Positions 9,431 through 17,774 of a stretch of DNA of 64,000 nucleotides are shown piece after piece. The notes under the pieces are model-generated. The model saw nothing but the letters and a program-made list of their open reading frames with translations. It made no database searches and was not told where the DNA came from. Position 1 is the stretch's first letter, and each line of letters begins with the position of its first letter. The DNA comes from Variovorax ginsengisoli (lineage in GTDB: Bacteria; Pseudomonadota; Gammaproteobacteria; Burkholderiales; Burkholderiaceae_C), in assembly GCF_030486595.1 (NCBI RefSeq), contig NZ_JAUJZH010000040.1, positions 1 to 64,000 of the forward strand. The letters run 5' to 3'. A program made the translations under genes and the position numbers.

Positions 9431-12400
9431 TTATGTCAGCGCCAGGTCGATGCCCGCGAGAGCCCAGCCATTGCCTGCCGCGATAGCCGTTGCGCGAACC
9501 GCTCGCAGCCGAGCCGTGGCCGCTGCGTCATTGCCCGCCGCCGCCGCCGCGGCGATCGCACGCGCTCGCTCGACCATCAACTCGACCCAGGGCAGATGCT
9601 CGACCTGGAACATCCGCTCCAGCAAGGCCGCATGGTGCAGTGCGCACGACCAGTCGCGCGCTGCGAGGCAGGCCTCCATGGCGTCGCGGTAGAACCAGAG
9701 GTAGTTGTGGGCGAGCCCAGTGTTTTTCAGCAAGGCTTCGCCTGCGGCCAGGTGCGCGGCCCGCTCTTCGGCTGAATCTGCCACCCGTCCCAGCCGCCCC
9801 TCGAGCGCGGCGCCGATGAATCCGAGGCCGGTCTGCCGTGCCAGCGCGAGTGCCTGGTCCAGATCGTCGCGCGCCCGTGCGCGATCTCCCTGTCGCAGCT
9901 TGTGCTCGGCGGAGAAGTACAGCACGGTCGCCTCATAGCGCCGTGAACCGGCCAGCCGCGCGAGCACAAGCGCCTTGTCGCCTGACGCGCGGGCTTCCTC
10001 GAAGCGGCCAGCTTCGGTGAGCACCTGGGTCAGCGTGGCCTGTGCGAAGACCCGCACGGGCACGACGCCTAAGCGTTGCGCGTCCTCGCAGACCGAATGG
10101 GCCTCGGCGATGGCCGTGTCCAGTTGGTTGGCGTACCACAGACAGTGCCCAATCATGCAGCGGTTGGGCCCGGCGATGCGGATCTGCCCCTCGCACAGCG
10201 CGACGCAGCGTCTGAAGTAATCGAGCGCACTGGCCATGAAGCCTTGAGCGTAGCGGGCGTCACCGAGGCCGCTCAGCGCCCGCGCTCGGCTCTCCGCGTC
10301 GCCACATTGCTCGGCAGCCTCCAGCGCAAGCACATGTTGCGCGTCGCACTCGGAAATTCGGCCCTGAGAAAAATAGAGATTGCCCCGCGTGTGATGAATG
10401 CGCGAACGCTCGATAGCCAGTTCGAGCCGTTCGGCGATCGGCTGGGCCTCGCCGAGAGCTTGCATCGCCGCCTCGAACTCGCCCGTCACGCGATAACCCG
10501 CGGCGATGCCCATCCATCCGCGGCAGCGTCGCAAGTCATCGCCGGCCAGTTCGCGCGCACGCTGGAATGCGGCAATCGACTCGGTCGAGCGTCCAATCTC
10601 GCGCAACGTCTCGCCGCACAGCAACGCGAGTTCGCAGCCCGCGTCGGCATCGCTTCGCGCAGGGTCGGCTGCCAGCGTGCCGCCGCGTTCTGCCAGGCGC
10701 AGGGCGCTTTCGAAGCGCAACCGCCCGGCCTCCTGGGTCGCCGCACGCAAGTAGGCCGCCGCGGCCGCCGCGTCGTCGGCGCGGTCGAGATGCTCGGCCT
10801 GCAGCACCGGATCGTCGTCGCCGAACCATCGCGCGGCGGCCTGGTGCAATTCGCGTCGCCGACTCTTCAGCGTCGACGCGTAGACGGCCTCCTGGATCAG
10901 TGCGTGCGCGAACAGAAAATCCGGGCCGTCGGGCCGCACGATGTCGGCGGCCACCAGGACGTCGCAGCTTGCATCCGGCGCGCCTGCGACACCGCGCAGG
11001 TTGACGAGCGAGAAGCGCTTGCCGATCACCGCGGCGGCCTGGAGGGCAGCGCGATCGGGCGCGGCGAGGCGGTCCATGCGCTCTAGCACCAGACTCTGAA
11101 TGGTCGGCGGCACGGCTGGCACGAGCCCAGGTGTCTCGCCGGCGCGCGCGGTTCGCAGCAGTTGTTCGAGGAACAGCGGATTGCCTTCCGCACGTTCGAT
11201 GCACATCAGCGCAAATCGGCTCGACGCCTCCACCAGCCCGCCGGCCAGCAGGCGAGCTTCCTGCGGCCGCAGGGGTGCGAGATCGATGGTCATGAAGGCG
11301 CTGCCGTGGATCGATGCCCGCCACGCTTTGTCGAGCGGATCGCCCTCGATGCGCGAGGTCAGCAGCAGGACGAGCGGCGCCCGGGCGGCCGCCCGGGCGG
11401 CCGCCGCGACCAGCCGCAGCAACTCCGACGAGGCCCAGTGGAGGTCCTCGATCAACACCAGTTGCGAACGCGCCGCGGCGGCCCGTTGCAACAGGGAACC
11501 CAGCGCCTCGCTCGCGCGCCGCAGCCGGGTGTCGTTGTCCATCGCCTCGAAAATCGCCTCCAGCGACTTCGGCTGCGGCAGGTCGAGCCACTCGTTGACG
11601 AACAGCATTTCGTCGTCAGTCACAAGGCCATTTGCGGCGGCAGCCAGCACCGCCGCGCGGCGCTGGCCCTCGTCGTCGCGCGCGTTCACCTGCAACACCG
11701 TCTTCAGCAGCGTCGAAATGGCGTCCTGCCCCTTGCCGACGCCGAAATCCAGCACCTGCCCCGAGGGCGTGTCGAATCCCTGATCGCGCGCGCGCGCCTG
11801 GAACTCTTCCACCAGCCTGGATTTGCCGATACCTGCGTCGCCGCGGACCAGCACTGTCACTCCGACGCCAGTCTCGCGAACGGCGTTGAGCGCACCGACC
11901 AGTTGCCCGAGTTCAGCTTGCCGGCCAACGAAGGGCATGCGTTCGCCGCGGGCCAGGCGAAAGCCGAGCACACGCCAGATCTCCACCGGCGCGGCGAAGC
12001 CCTTGACAATTTGGTTGCCGGCCGATTGCACCTCGATGCTGGCCGCGACTTCGCGGTACAGCGCGTCGGAGATCAGCGTCTCGCCCGCCACGGCCAGCGC
12101 ATCGAGCCGGGCGGCCAGATTGACCGGATCGCCTGTGACCGAGTACTTGGCCTTGCCACCGCCGCTGATCACCGCGGCCACCACCTCGCCCTTGGTGATG
12201 CCGATGTGCAGCCGCAGCGGGGCGCCGTGGCAGTCTGGAACGCCGGCGGCCGCGCTGTGCATAGCGAGCGCGGCATGCAGCGCTCGCTGCGCATCGTTGC
12301 CATGGGCCACCGGCGCGCCGAAGACCGCCATGACGGCATCGCCGGCCCGGTCGATCACGCGGCCGCCATGGGATTCGACGACCTTGTCCATCGCGTCGAA

Positions 12401-12862
12401 AAAACGCCCAAGCATCTCCTGGATCTGCTCCGGGTCGCTGCTGGCACACAGCGCGGTGTAGCCAGTGATGTCGGCGAACAGCACAGCCGCCTGTCGCCGG
12501 TCCGCGGTCGTCGTGGCTGCTGTTGCCGGCCGACGCTCGTCCTGCGCGGGCTTGTGCGTCGCCTCTGGCATGGAAGGTGCAGGCGCCGCGACTCGGGCCG
12601 GCGTGCCGCATTGGCTGCAGAACTTCGCCTGTGCCGCAAGTTCATGGCCGCAGTTGGCGCACGGGCGTGGCAGCGCAGCGCCGCATTCTTCGCAGAACTT
12701 TGCATCCAGCGCACTGGGATGGCGACACTGTGGGCACCGCATGTCCCGAGTTTCATCGCTGGCGCGCGCCGTGTCGAGGGCTGGAAGGGCATAACTGCTG
12801 CGGCTCGGTTGCATGCTCGCGGAAAACGAATCGCCTTCAGTCTGGATGACGTTGGCCAGCAT
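9431..12862 (-). CDS. Class III adenylate/guanylate cyclase with zinc ribbons, AAA ATPase and TPR tail
   Basis: The product is up to 1143 residues. In order it has two zinc ribbons (CPQC...CEEC and CANC...CSQC, about residues 43-86), a class III cyclase domain (about 122-300), an AAA ATPase with Walker A GDAGIGKS (about 345) and a long helical TPR-like C-terminus. In the cyclase domain the metal aspartates are in VLFADITGYT and DRAGDAV, and the transition-state Asn and Arg are in VNLAARL. Intact metal and transition-state residues imply an active cyclase. Proteins of this build are MalT/STAND-like signal integrators. The start is uncertain: methionines at 12814 and 12742 also precede the zinc ribbons. 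No neighbour reveals its input. Confidence 0.85.
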   Translation of the reverse strand: MLANVIQTEGDSFSASMQPSRSSYALPALDTARASDETRDMRCPQCRHPSALDAKFCEECGAALPRPCANCGHELAAQAKFCSQCGTPARVAAPAPSMPEATHKPAQDERRPATAATTTADRRQAAVLFADITGYTALCASSDPEQIQEMLGRFFDAMDKVVESHGGRVIDRAGDAVMAVFGAPVAHGNDAQRALHAALAMHSAAAGVPDCHGAPLRLHIGITKGEVVAAVISGGGKAKYSVTGDPVNLAARLDALAVAGETLISDALYREVAASIEVQSAGNQIVKGFAAPVEIWRVLGFRLARGERMPFVGRQAELGQLVGALNAVRETGVGVTVLVRGDAGIGKSRLVEEFQARARDQGFDTPSGQVLDFGVGKGQDAISTLLKTVLQVNARDDEGQRRAAVLAAAANGLVTDDEMLFVNEWLDLPQPKSLEAIFEAMDNDTRLRRASEALGSLLQRAAAARSQLVLIEDLHWASSELLRLVAAAARAAARAPLVLLLTSRIEGDPLDKAWRASIHGSAFMTIDLAPLRPQEARLLAGGLVEASSRFALMCIERAEGNPLFLEQLLRTARAGETPGLVPAVPPTIQSLVLERMDRLAAPDRAALQAAAVIGKRFSLVNLRGVAGAPDASCDVLVAADIVRPDGPDFLFAHALIQEAVYASTLKSRRRELHQAAARWFGDDDPVLQAEHLDRADDAAAAAAYLRAATQEAGRLRFESALRLAERGGTLAADPARSDADAGCELALLCGETLREIGRSTESIAAFQRARELAGDDLRRCRGWMGIAAGYRVTGEFEAAMQALGEAQPIAERLELAIERSRIHHTRGNLYFSQGRISECDAQHVLALEAAEQCGDAESRARALSGLGDARYAQGFMASALDYFRRCVALCEGQIRIAGPNRCMIGHCLWYANQLDTAIAEAHSVCEDAQRLGVVPVRVFAQATLTQVLTEAGRFEEARASGDKALVLARLAGSRRYEATVLYFSAEHKLRQGDRARARDDLDQALALARQTGLGFIGAALEGRLGRVADSAEERAAHLAAGEALLKNTGLAHNYLWFYRDAMEACLAARDWSCALHHAALLERMFQVEHLPWVELMVERARAIAAAAAAGNDAAATARLRAVRATAIAAGNGWALAGIDLALT

Positions 12863-12890
12863 GCCCCGGCTGACCCGGCCTCGAGTGCAC

Positions 12891-14282
12891 CTACATCACT
12901 GTGGCATGGGGGTGTCGTGGATGCGCCAGTGTGTCAGCGATCAGGCGCAGAGCGTGATCGCACTCCTCGCGCGACATCGGGCCGCCGAGGCAGATCCGCA
13001 CCGCCTCGGGGGGTGAGCCGTCGGTCGAGAACGCCGCGCTGGCAACGACGCCGACGTTCTGCGAACGCAGGTAGGAGGCGAACTCCACCGTGCTCCAGGC
13101 CGAGGTCAACGGCAGCCACAGGTGAAAGCCCTCGCTCTGCGCGGCGACGTTGTGCGCCCCAAGGTGTCGAGCCGCCAGCGCCTGGCGAACCGTCGATTCG
13201 TTGCGGATCGCCTGCAGCATGGCGTCGGCGGTGCCGTCTTCCACCCACAGCGTGGCCAGTGCGTTGGTGATCGGCGAGGCCATCACGGTGGTCGCGCGCA
13301 GGGCGCCCGCCAGCCGCTGCGACTGCCGCGCCCCGGGCGTGCGCACGTAGGCATTGCGCAGCCCCGCGCCCAGCGTTTTCGAGAAGCCGGTGATGTAGTA
13401 GGTGAGCTCGGGCGCCATCGTGGCGATCGCGGGCGGTACCTGGCGCGGCAGCAGCGCGTAGGCGTCGTCCTCGATGATCGGGATGGCATAGCGCAGCGCG
13501 ATGTCGGCCAGCGCCTCTCGCCGGGCGCGAGAGATGGTGGCGGTGGTCGGGTTGTTCAGCGTCGGGTTGCAGTAGAGCGCCTTGGGCTTGAGGGTCTTGC
13601 ACGCGTGCTCGAATGATTCGCCCATCGGCCCTTCCTCGTCGAGCGGCAGCGCATGCAGCTGGATGCCCAACTGCGTCGCGATCGCCTTGACACCCGGGTA
13701 GGTCAGCGCTTCGACGCAGATCAGCTCGCCGGGGCGCGCCAACTGCGAGAACAGCGCGGTCAGCACGCTGTGGATGCCCGGGCAAACCAGCATCTGGTCG
13801 AGCCGGCAATCGGGCACCCGCGGGCGGATCCATTGCATGCCGGCCTCGCGGTCGCGCGTCGAGCCGCCGAAGTCCTGGTAGCGCAGCAGGTCGTACAGGC
13901 CAGCCTCCGCCATCACACGGCTGGCCGACATGCTCATGCGTTCGATCAGCGCCGCATCCTGCGGCTCGGGCGGCAGGTTCATCGTCATCTCGGCGCCGCC
14001 GCCACCGCGCAGCGGGAGGCTCGGGCTGACGCCGCGGATGAAGGTGCCGCTGCCCGAGCGCGAGTCGATCAGCCCGCGCTTGCGGGCCTCGGCATAGCCG
14101 CGCGCCACGGTCGTGTAGTTGAGCCGCAGTTCAGCCGCCAGGTCGCGAAGCGTCGGCAACTGGTCTCGCGCGCTCAGGCGCCCGGTCCGGATGTCCTCGG
14201 CGATCAGGTCCGCAAGCAGCAGATAGGCCGGCTTCGGGCTGGCCTCCAGGCGCTTCTGCCAATGCTGGGTGAGTTTGGTCAT
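12891..14282 (-). CDS. MocR-type GntR regulator with aminotransferase domain
   Basis: The product is about 463 residues. The N-terminal winged helix includes 'LPTLRDLAAELRLNYTTVAR', followed by a fold-type I aminotransferase domain (about 110-460) with the PLP lysine in ITGFSKTLGAGLR. MocR proteins sense PLP-linked amino compounds and usually control divergently transcribed genes, here the Nit1C cluster. An alternative ATG at 14312 has a slightly better ribosome site. I prefer 14282 because the upstream codons overlap a 13-base repeat (ATTGATTGCATCG at 14302-14314, again at 14402-14414) that looks regulatory. The effector is unknown. Confidence 0.85.
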   Translation of the reverse strand: MTKLTQHWQKRLEASPKPAYLLLADLIAEDIRTGRLSARDQLPTLRDLAAELRLNYTTVARGYAEARKRGLIDSRSGSGTFIRGVSPSLPLRGGGGAEMTMNLPPEPQDAALIERMSMSASRVMAEAGLYDLLRYQDFGGSTRDREAGMQWIRPRVPDCRLDQMLVCPGIHSVLTALFSQLARPGELICVEALTYPGVKAIATQLGIQLHALPLDEEGPMGESFEHACKTLKPKALYCNPTLNNPTTATISRARREALADIALRYAIPIIEDDAYALLPRQVPPAIATMAPELTYYITGFSKTLGAGLRNAYVRTPGARQSQRLAGALRATTVMASPITNALATLWVEDGTADAMLQAIRNESTVRQALAARHLGAHNVAAQSEGFHLWLPLTSAWSTVEFASYLRSQNVGVVASAAFSTDGSPPEAVRICLGGPMSREECDHALRLIADTLAHPRHPHATVM

Positions 14283-14362
14283 GGCGGAGTTGATCGCATG
14301 GATTGATTGCATCGGTACCTGTAGATGAACGCATGAAGCGTGCCGGCCCTACGGGTGATGGA

Positions 14363-14379
14363 TGCATGGATCACGTGCA
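14363..14379. promoter_or_regulatory. TGCA-N9-TGCA dyad, possible enhancer site 1
   Basis: TGCATGGATCACGTGCA lies inside a wider inverted repeat GGATGCA...TGCATCC (14360-14382). Its 17-base length and TGCA ends match the frame of NtrC sites (TGCACCA-N3-TGGTGCA), but the inner bases match poorly. It sits about 180 bases upstream of the sigma-54-like promoter, a usual enhancer distance. Confidence 0.35.
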
Positions 14380-14418
14380 TCCACCGACCTTGATCGGGTG
14401 CATTGATTGCATCGAAAG

Positions 14419-14435
14419 TGCATCAATTGAGTGCA
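14419..14435. promoter_or_regulatory. TGCA-N9-TGCA dyad, possible NtrC-like enhancer site 2
   Basis: TGCATCAATTGAGTGCA agrees with the NtrC reference sequence TGCACCATTTTGGTGCA at 13 of 17 positions by hand alignment. It lies 56 bases from the other dyad and about 120 bases upstream of the sigma-54-like promoter. It could instead be bound by the divergent MocR regulator. Confidence 0.4.
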
Positions 14436-14556
14436 ATGAGCGGTGCTACCGGCGTCTTGAGGGCGCCCGCCGGAGGGCTTTGATTATTTTTCTGGCCCTG
14501 CATCGGGCGCGGCGCTTGATTGATCGCGCATTGATCGCACGAGGGGCCGCCGGCAA

Positions 14557-14571
14557 TGGCACAGCGCATGC
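14557..14571 (+). promoter_or_regulatory. Sigma-54-like -24/-12 promoter for the Nit1C cluster
   Basis: TGGCACAGCGCATGC has GG and GC exactly ten bases apart and agrees well with the RpoN consensus TGGCAC-N5-TTGC. A start site near 14583 would leave a leader of about 40 bases before the ATG at 14623. The match is by eye. The biological fit is good because genes of this cluster respond to nitrogen starvation in other bacteria. Confidence 0.45.
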
Positions 14572-14622
14572 GAATGAAGAGGGCGCGCAACACCTTTCAT
14601 TCATCCTCATCTCGGAGCAAAC

Positions 14623-15105
14623 ATGCCCAAAGTCACCAAAGCAGCCAACGTCACCGGCGACGTCCTCGTCGACTACGAAGAAAAGGTCTTCGAAGACGTC
14701 AAAGCCGAACCGGGCGAGAAGGCCCTGGTCACGTTCCACACGGTCGCCTTCGAGGGCTCGATCGGCTTCGTCAACCTGCTGCAGGCCACCCGCCTGAAGC
14801 GCAAGGGTTACGAGACCTCGGTGCTGCTCTACGGGCCCGGCGTGACACTGGGCGTGCAGCGCGGCTTTCCGACGCTCGGCGACGAGGCCTTTCCTGGCCA
14901 CCAGAACTTCAACAAGCAGATCACCAAGTTCATGGAAGAGGGCGGCAAGGTCTATGCCTGCCGCTTCGCGCTGCAGGCCCTGTACGGCCACGGCGAAGGC
15001 GCGCTGATCCCCGGCATCGTGCCGATCAACCCGCTCGACGTGCTGGACATCGTGCTGCTGCACAAGAAGGCCGGCGCGGTGATCCTCGACACCTGGACGC
15101 TGTGA
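14623..15105 (+). CDS. MSMEG_0572/Sll0783-family nitrogen-starvation response protein
   Basis: The product is 160 residues, starting [20 protein letters not shown], with GGAG ten bases upstream. It matches the MSMEG_0572/Sll0783 family, a small cytosolic protein always found as part of Nit1C clusters; the DsrE-like pattern '[20 protein letters not shown]' is visible. In cyanobacteria Sll0783 is strongly induced by nitrogen starvation. Its biochemical activity is not established. It is the first gene of an eight-gene plus-strand run and is followed after 14 bases by the nitrilase. In Pseudomonas cyanide-assimilation clusters the equivalent position is called nitB. Confidence 0.9.
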   Translation: MPKVTKAANVTGDVLVDYEEKVFEDVKAEPGEKALVTFHTVAFEGSIGFVNLLQATRLKRKGYETSVLLYGPGVTLGVQRGFPTLGDEAFPGHQNFNKQITKFMEEGGKVYACRFALQALYGHGEGALIPGIVPINPLDVLDIVLLHKKAGAVILDTWTL

Positions 15106-15119
15106 CGGCGGCGGCTGCC

Positions 15120-16178
15120 ATGACATCACAACGCATCGTCCGCGCCGCGGCGGTCCAGATCGCCCCGGACTTCGACGACCCCGGCGGCACGCTGGCCAAG
15201 GTCTGCGCGGCGATCGACGAGGCCGCGGACAAGGGCGCGCAGATCGTGGTCTTCCCCGAGACCTTCGTGCCCTACTACCCCTACTTTTCCTTCGTGTTGC
15301 CTCCGGTACTCCAGGGCCCGCCGCACCTGCGGCTGATGGAACGCGCGGTGGTGGTGCCGGGGCCGGTGACGGCCGCCGTGGCCGAGCGGGCACGCTCGCG
15401 CGGGATCGTGGTGGTGCTCGGCGTCAACGAGCGCGACCATGGCAGTCTCTACAACACGCAGCTGGTGTTCGATGCCGATGGCGCGCTGGTGCTCAAGCGC
15501 CGCAAGATCACGCCGACCTATCATGAACGCATGATCTGGGGCCAAGGCGATGCAGCCGGCCTGAAAGTGGTCGACACGGCGGTCGGCCGGGTCGGCGCGC
15601 TGGCCTGCTGGGAGCACTACAACCCGCTGGCGCGCTATAGCCTGATGGCCCAGCACGAAGAAATCCATTGCGCCCAGTTCCCGGGCTCGCTGGTGGGCCC
15701 CATCTTCGCCGAGCAGATGGAAGTCACGATCCGCCACCACGCGCTGGAGTCGGGCTGCTTCGTGATCAACGCCACCGGCTGGCTGACCGATGCGCAGATC
15801 GCCGCCATCACGCCCGATGCCGGCCTGCAGAAGGCGTTGCGCGGCGGCTGCCACACGGCGATCGTCTCGCCCGAGGGCAAGCACCTGGCGCCACCGCTGA
15901 CCGAGGGAGAGGGCATGCTGATCGCCGACCTCGACATGGCGCTGATCAGCAAGCGCAAACGGATGATGGATTCGGTCGGCCACTACGCGCGGCCCGAATT
16001 GCTGAGCCTGGCCGTCAATGGCCGTCCCGCGGCGACCACCTTCGCGATGCCCGCGTCCGCCACCGATTCTTCAACCCTCTCCAACGGGAGCCTCCATGAC
16101 CACGACCGCCAATCCAGCCTCGCCATCGAGCCGGCAACTGATGACCGAGTTGCAGTCCTTCGGGTTGCGGCTGGATGA
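15120..16178 (+). CDS. Nit1-type nitrilase of the Nit1C cluster
   Basis: The product is 352 residues. The catalytic triad is E47 in [14 protein letters not shown]129 in [12 protein letters not shown] and C163 in [10 protein letters not shown], followed by the usual tryptophan. It hydrolyses a C-N triple bond to an acid and ammonia. In Nit1C clusters this enzyme is tied to growth on cyanide as nitrogen source, although the true substrate may be a cyanide-derived organic nitrile. The ATG at 15120 is the first credible start. The last 80 or so bases overlap the next gene's start at 16096, so the C-terminal tail past about residue 325 may be variable. Confidence 0.92.
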   Translation: MTSQRIVRAAAVQIAPDFDDPGGTLAKVCAAIDEAADKGAQIVVFPETFVPYYPYFSFVLPPVLQGPPHLRLMERAVVVPGPVTAAVAERARSRGIVVVLGVNERDHGSLYNTQLVFDADGALVLKRRKITPTYHERMIWGQGDAAGLKVVDTAVGRVGALACWEHYNPLARYSLMAQHEEIHCAQFPGSLVGPIFAEQMEVTIRHHALESGCFVINATGWLTDAQIAAITPDAGLQKALRGGCHTAIVSPEGKHLAPPLTEGEGMLIADLDMALISKRKRMMDSVGHYARPELLSLAVNGRPAATTFAMPASATDSSTLSNGSLHDHDRQSSLAIEPATDDRVAVLRVAAG

Positions 16179-17211
16179 CCCGAGCGCCGGGGCGGCGAGC
16201 CGCCGCGGCGGTGCCGGACCCTCGGACCACAAGGCCGTGACGGTCGACGGCCACACGATCATGGTGCCGGTCCATACTTCGAGCGCCTGGCACTCGCCCT
16301 TCACGGCGCAGGCGCCCGACGCACAGGGCCGCAGCACGCTCACGCGTGGCAGCATCCCGATCGCCAGCATCAGCTTTCCGAAGCAGCCGCGCTTCTACGC
16401 GATGCAGACCTTCGATGGCGTGCCGTACTCGCACATCGCGACCCTGCACGGCAGCGACGTGCTGGCCACCACGGTGCTGCAGACCTGCATCCGCTACGAG
16501 AGCCGGCGCAAGAGCTGCAAGTTCTGTGCGATCGGCCAGTCGCTGGCGGCCGGCCGGACCGTGGCGCGCAAGACGCCCGAGCAGCTCGCAGAGGTGGCCC
16601 GTGCTGCCGTGCTGCTCGACGACGTGAAGCACATGGTATTGACCACCGGCACGCCGAACGCTACCGATCGCGGCGCGCAGATCCTGTGCGAGAGCGCCTT
16701 CGCGATCAAGGCGGCGGTCGATCTGCCGATCCAGGGCCAGTGCGAGCCGCCCGACGACGACCGCTGGTTTCGACGCATGCAGGCATCCGGCATCGATACG
16801 CTCGGCATGCACCTCGAAGTGGTCACGCCAGAGGTGCGCGAACGCATCATGCCCGGCAAGGCGAGCGTGCCGGTGTCGCGCTACATGACGGCCTTCGAGG
16901 CGGCGGTCGGCGTCTTCGGCCGGGGCCAGGTCAGCACCTACGTCCTGGCTGGGCTCGGCGACACGCGCGAAGCCATCCTGGAGATGTGCGCGCACCTGCT
17001 GTCGCTCGGCGTCTATCCCTTCGTGGTGCCCTTCGTGCCGATCAGCGGAACGCCGCTCGAAGACCATCCGGCGCCGACGCCGGCGTTCATGAAGTCGATT
17101 CTCGAGCCGCTCGGGCGGATGGTGACGGCAGCCAACCTGCGCTCGAGCGACATCAAGGCGGGTTGCGGCAAGTGCGGCGCCTGCTCGTCCTTGTCGGTCT
17201 ACGAAAGCTGA
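16096..17211 (+). CDS. MSMEG_0568-family radical SAM protein
   Basis: The product is 371 residues, with GGGAG seven bases before the ATG at 16096. The cluster cysteines are C131, C141 and C144 in '[15 protein letters not shown]', a CX9CX2C spacing instead of the usual CX3CX2C. A second cysteine group, C357, C360 and C363 (GCGKCGAC), sits at the extreme C-terminus and could bind an auxiliary iron-sulfur cluster. A central '[19 protein letters not shown]' resembles the biotin-synthase-like barrel. The reaction is unknown, but the gene is an invariant Nit1C member and corresponds to nitD in the cyanide-assimilation nomenclature. It overlaps the nitrilase gene by 83 bases. Confidence 0.9.
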   Translation: MTTTANPASPSSRQLMTELQSFGLRLDDPSAGAASRRGGAGPSDHKAVTVDGHTIMVPVHTSSAWHSPFTAQAPDAQGRSTLTRGSIPIASISFPKQPRFYAMQTFDGVPYSHIATLHGSDVLATTVLQTCIRYESRRKSCKFCAIGQSLAAGRTVARKTPEQLAEVARAAVLLDDVKHMVLTTGTPNATDRGAQILCESAFAIKAAVDLPIQGQCEPPDDDRWFRRMQASGIDTLGMHLEVVTPEVRERIMPGKASVPVSRYMTAFEAAVGVFGRGQVSTYVLAGLGDTREAILEMCAHLLSLGVYPFVVPFVPISGTPLEDHPAPTPAFMKSILEPLGRMVTAANLRSSDIKAGCGKCGACSSLSVYES

Positions 17212-17213
17212 CC

Positions 17214-17774
17214 ATGGGCTGCATCGTCGATGACCGGCTCGAGCCGGCAGCGCAGTACCAGCCAATCGAGTTCCTGGTGCGCGAAGCCGTGCAGCACTGG
17301 GAGCGGGAACAGGCGCATGCGCTGCGCCGCGCCGTGTTCTGCATCGAACAGGGCATCTTCGTCGGCGACGATCGCGACGCCATCGACGATCGCGCGCAAC
17401 TGCTGGTCGCGATGTCATGCATCGGCGGCATGCCCGACCGAGTGGTCGGCACGGTGCGCATCCACGAGAGCGCGCCGCAGGTCTGGTGGGGTTCGCGGCT
17501 GGCGGTGCATCCGGCCTTCAGGAGCCAGGGCCACCTGGGCGCAACGCTGATTCGCCTGGCGGTGTGCCGCGCGCATGCCCAAGGCTGCATCGACTTTCAC
17601 GCCCACGTGCAGTCGCAGAACGTGCCCCTGTTCCAGAAGCTGCACTGGACGCTCGAAGGCGAGCTCGTCGTGCATGGGCGGCCGCATGCCGAGATGCGGG
17701 CCGGGCTCGACTTCTACCCGCCTTGCCATGACCCGGTGAGCGGCTTCGTTTCGCGCGCGCGGAGTGCCTCATGA
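17214..17774 (+). CDS. MSMEG_0567/Sll0786-family GNAT acetyltransferase
   Basis: The product is 186 residues, starting two bases after the radical SAM stop. The GNAT fold is visible: an N-terminal 'AVFCIEQGIFVGDDRDAID' acceptor region and the acetyl-CoA loop around 'WWGSRLAVHPAFRSQGHLG' (R/Q-x-x-G-x-G/A type). It probably N-acylates a small molecule made by the cluster; the acceptor is unknown. Its stop overlaps the start of the next gene by four bases (ATGA), indicating coupled translation. Confidence 0.88.
   Translation: MGCIVDDRLEPAAQYQPIEFLVREAVQHWEREQAHALRRAVFCIEQGIFVGDDRDAIDDRAQLLVAMSCIGGMPDRVVGTVRIHESAPQVWWGSRLAVHPAFRSQGHLGATLIRLAVCRAHAQGCIDFHAHVQSQNVPLFQKLHWTLEGELVVHGRPHAEMRAGLDFYPPCHDPVSGFVSRARSAS

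Larger units (their letters stand above)
14283..14622. promoter_or_regulatory. Divergent control region between the MocR gene and the Nit1C cluster
   Basis: This 340-base gap is unusually rich in TGCA words. ATTGATTGCATCG occurs at 14302-14314 and 14402-14414, exactly 100 bases apart. Two TGCA-N9-TGCA dyads (14363-14379 and 14419-14435) and a weaker CGCA-N9-TGCA (14295-14311) are present. A sigma-54-like promoter lies at 14557-14571. Either MocR or NtrC could be the protein bound; MocR regulators often use direct repeats and NtrC uses TGCA-flanked dyads. Confidence 0.5.

Noticed and set aside
14460-14500. A terminator-like GC stretch followed by TTTGATTATTTTTC upstream of the Nit1C cluster
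   Set aside because: No convincing stem could be paired and its place inside the promoter region argues against termination.
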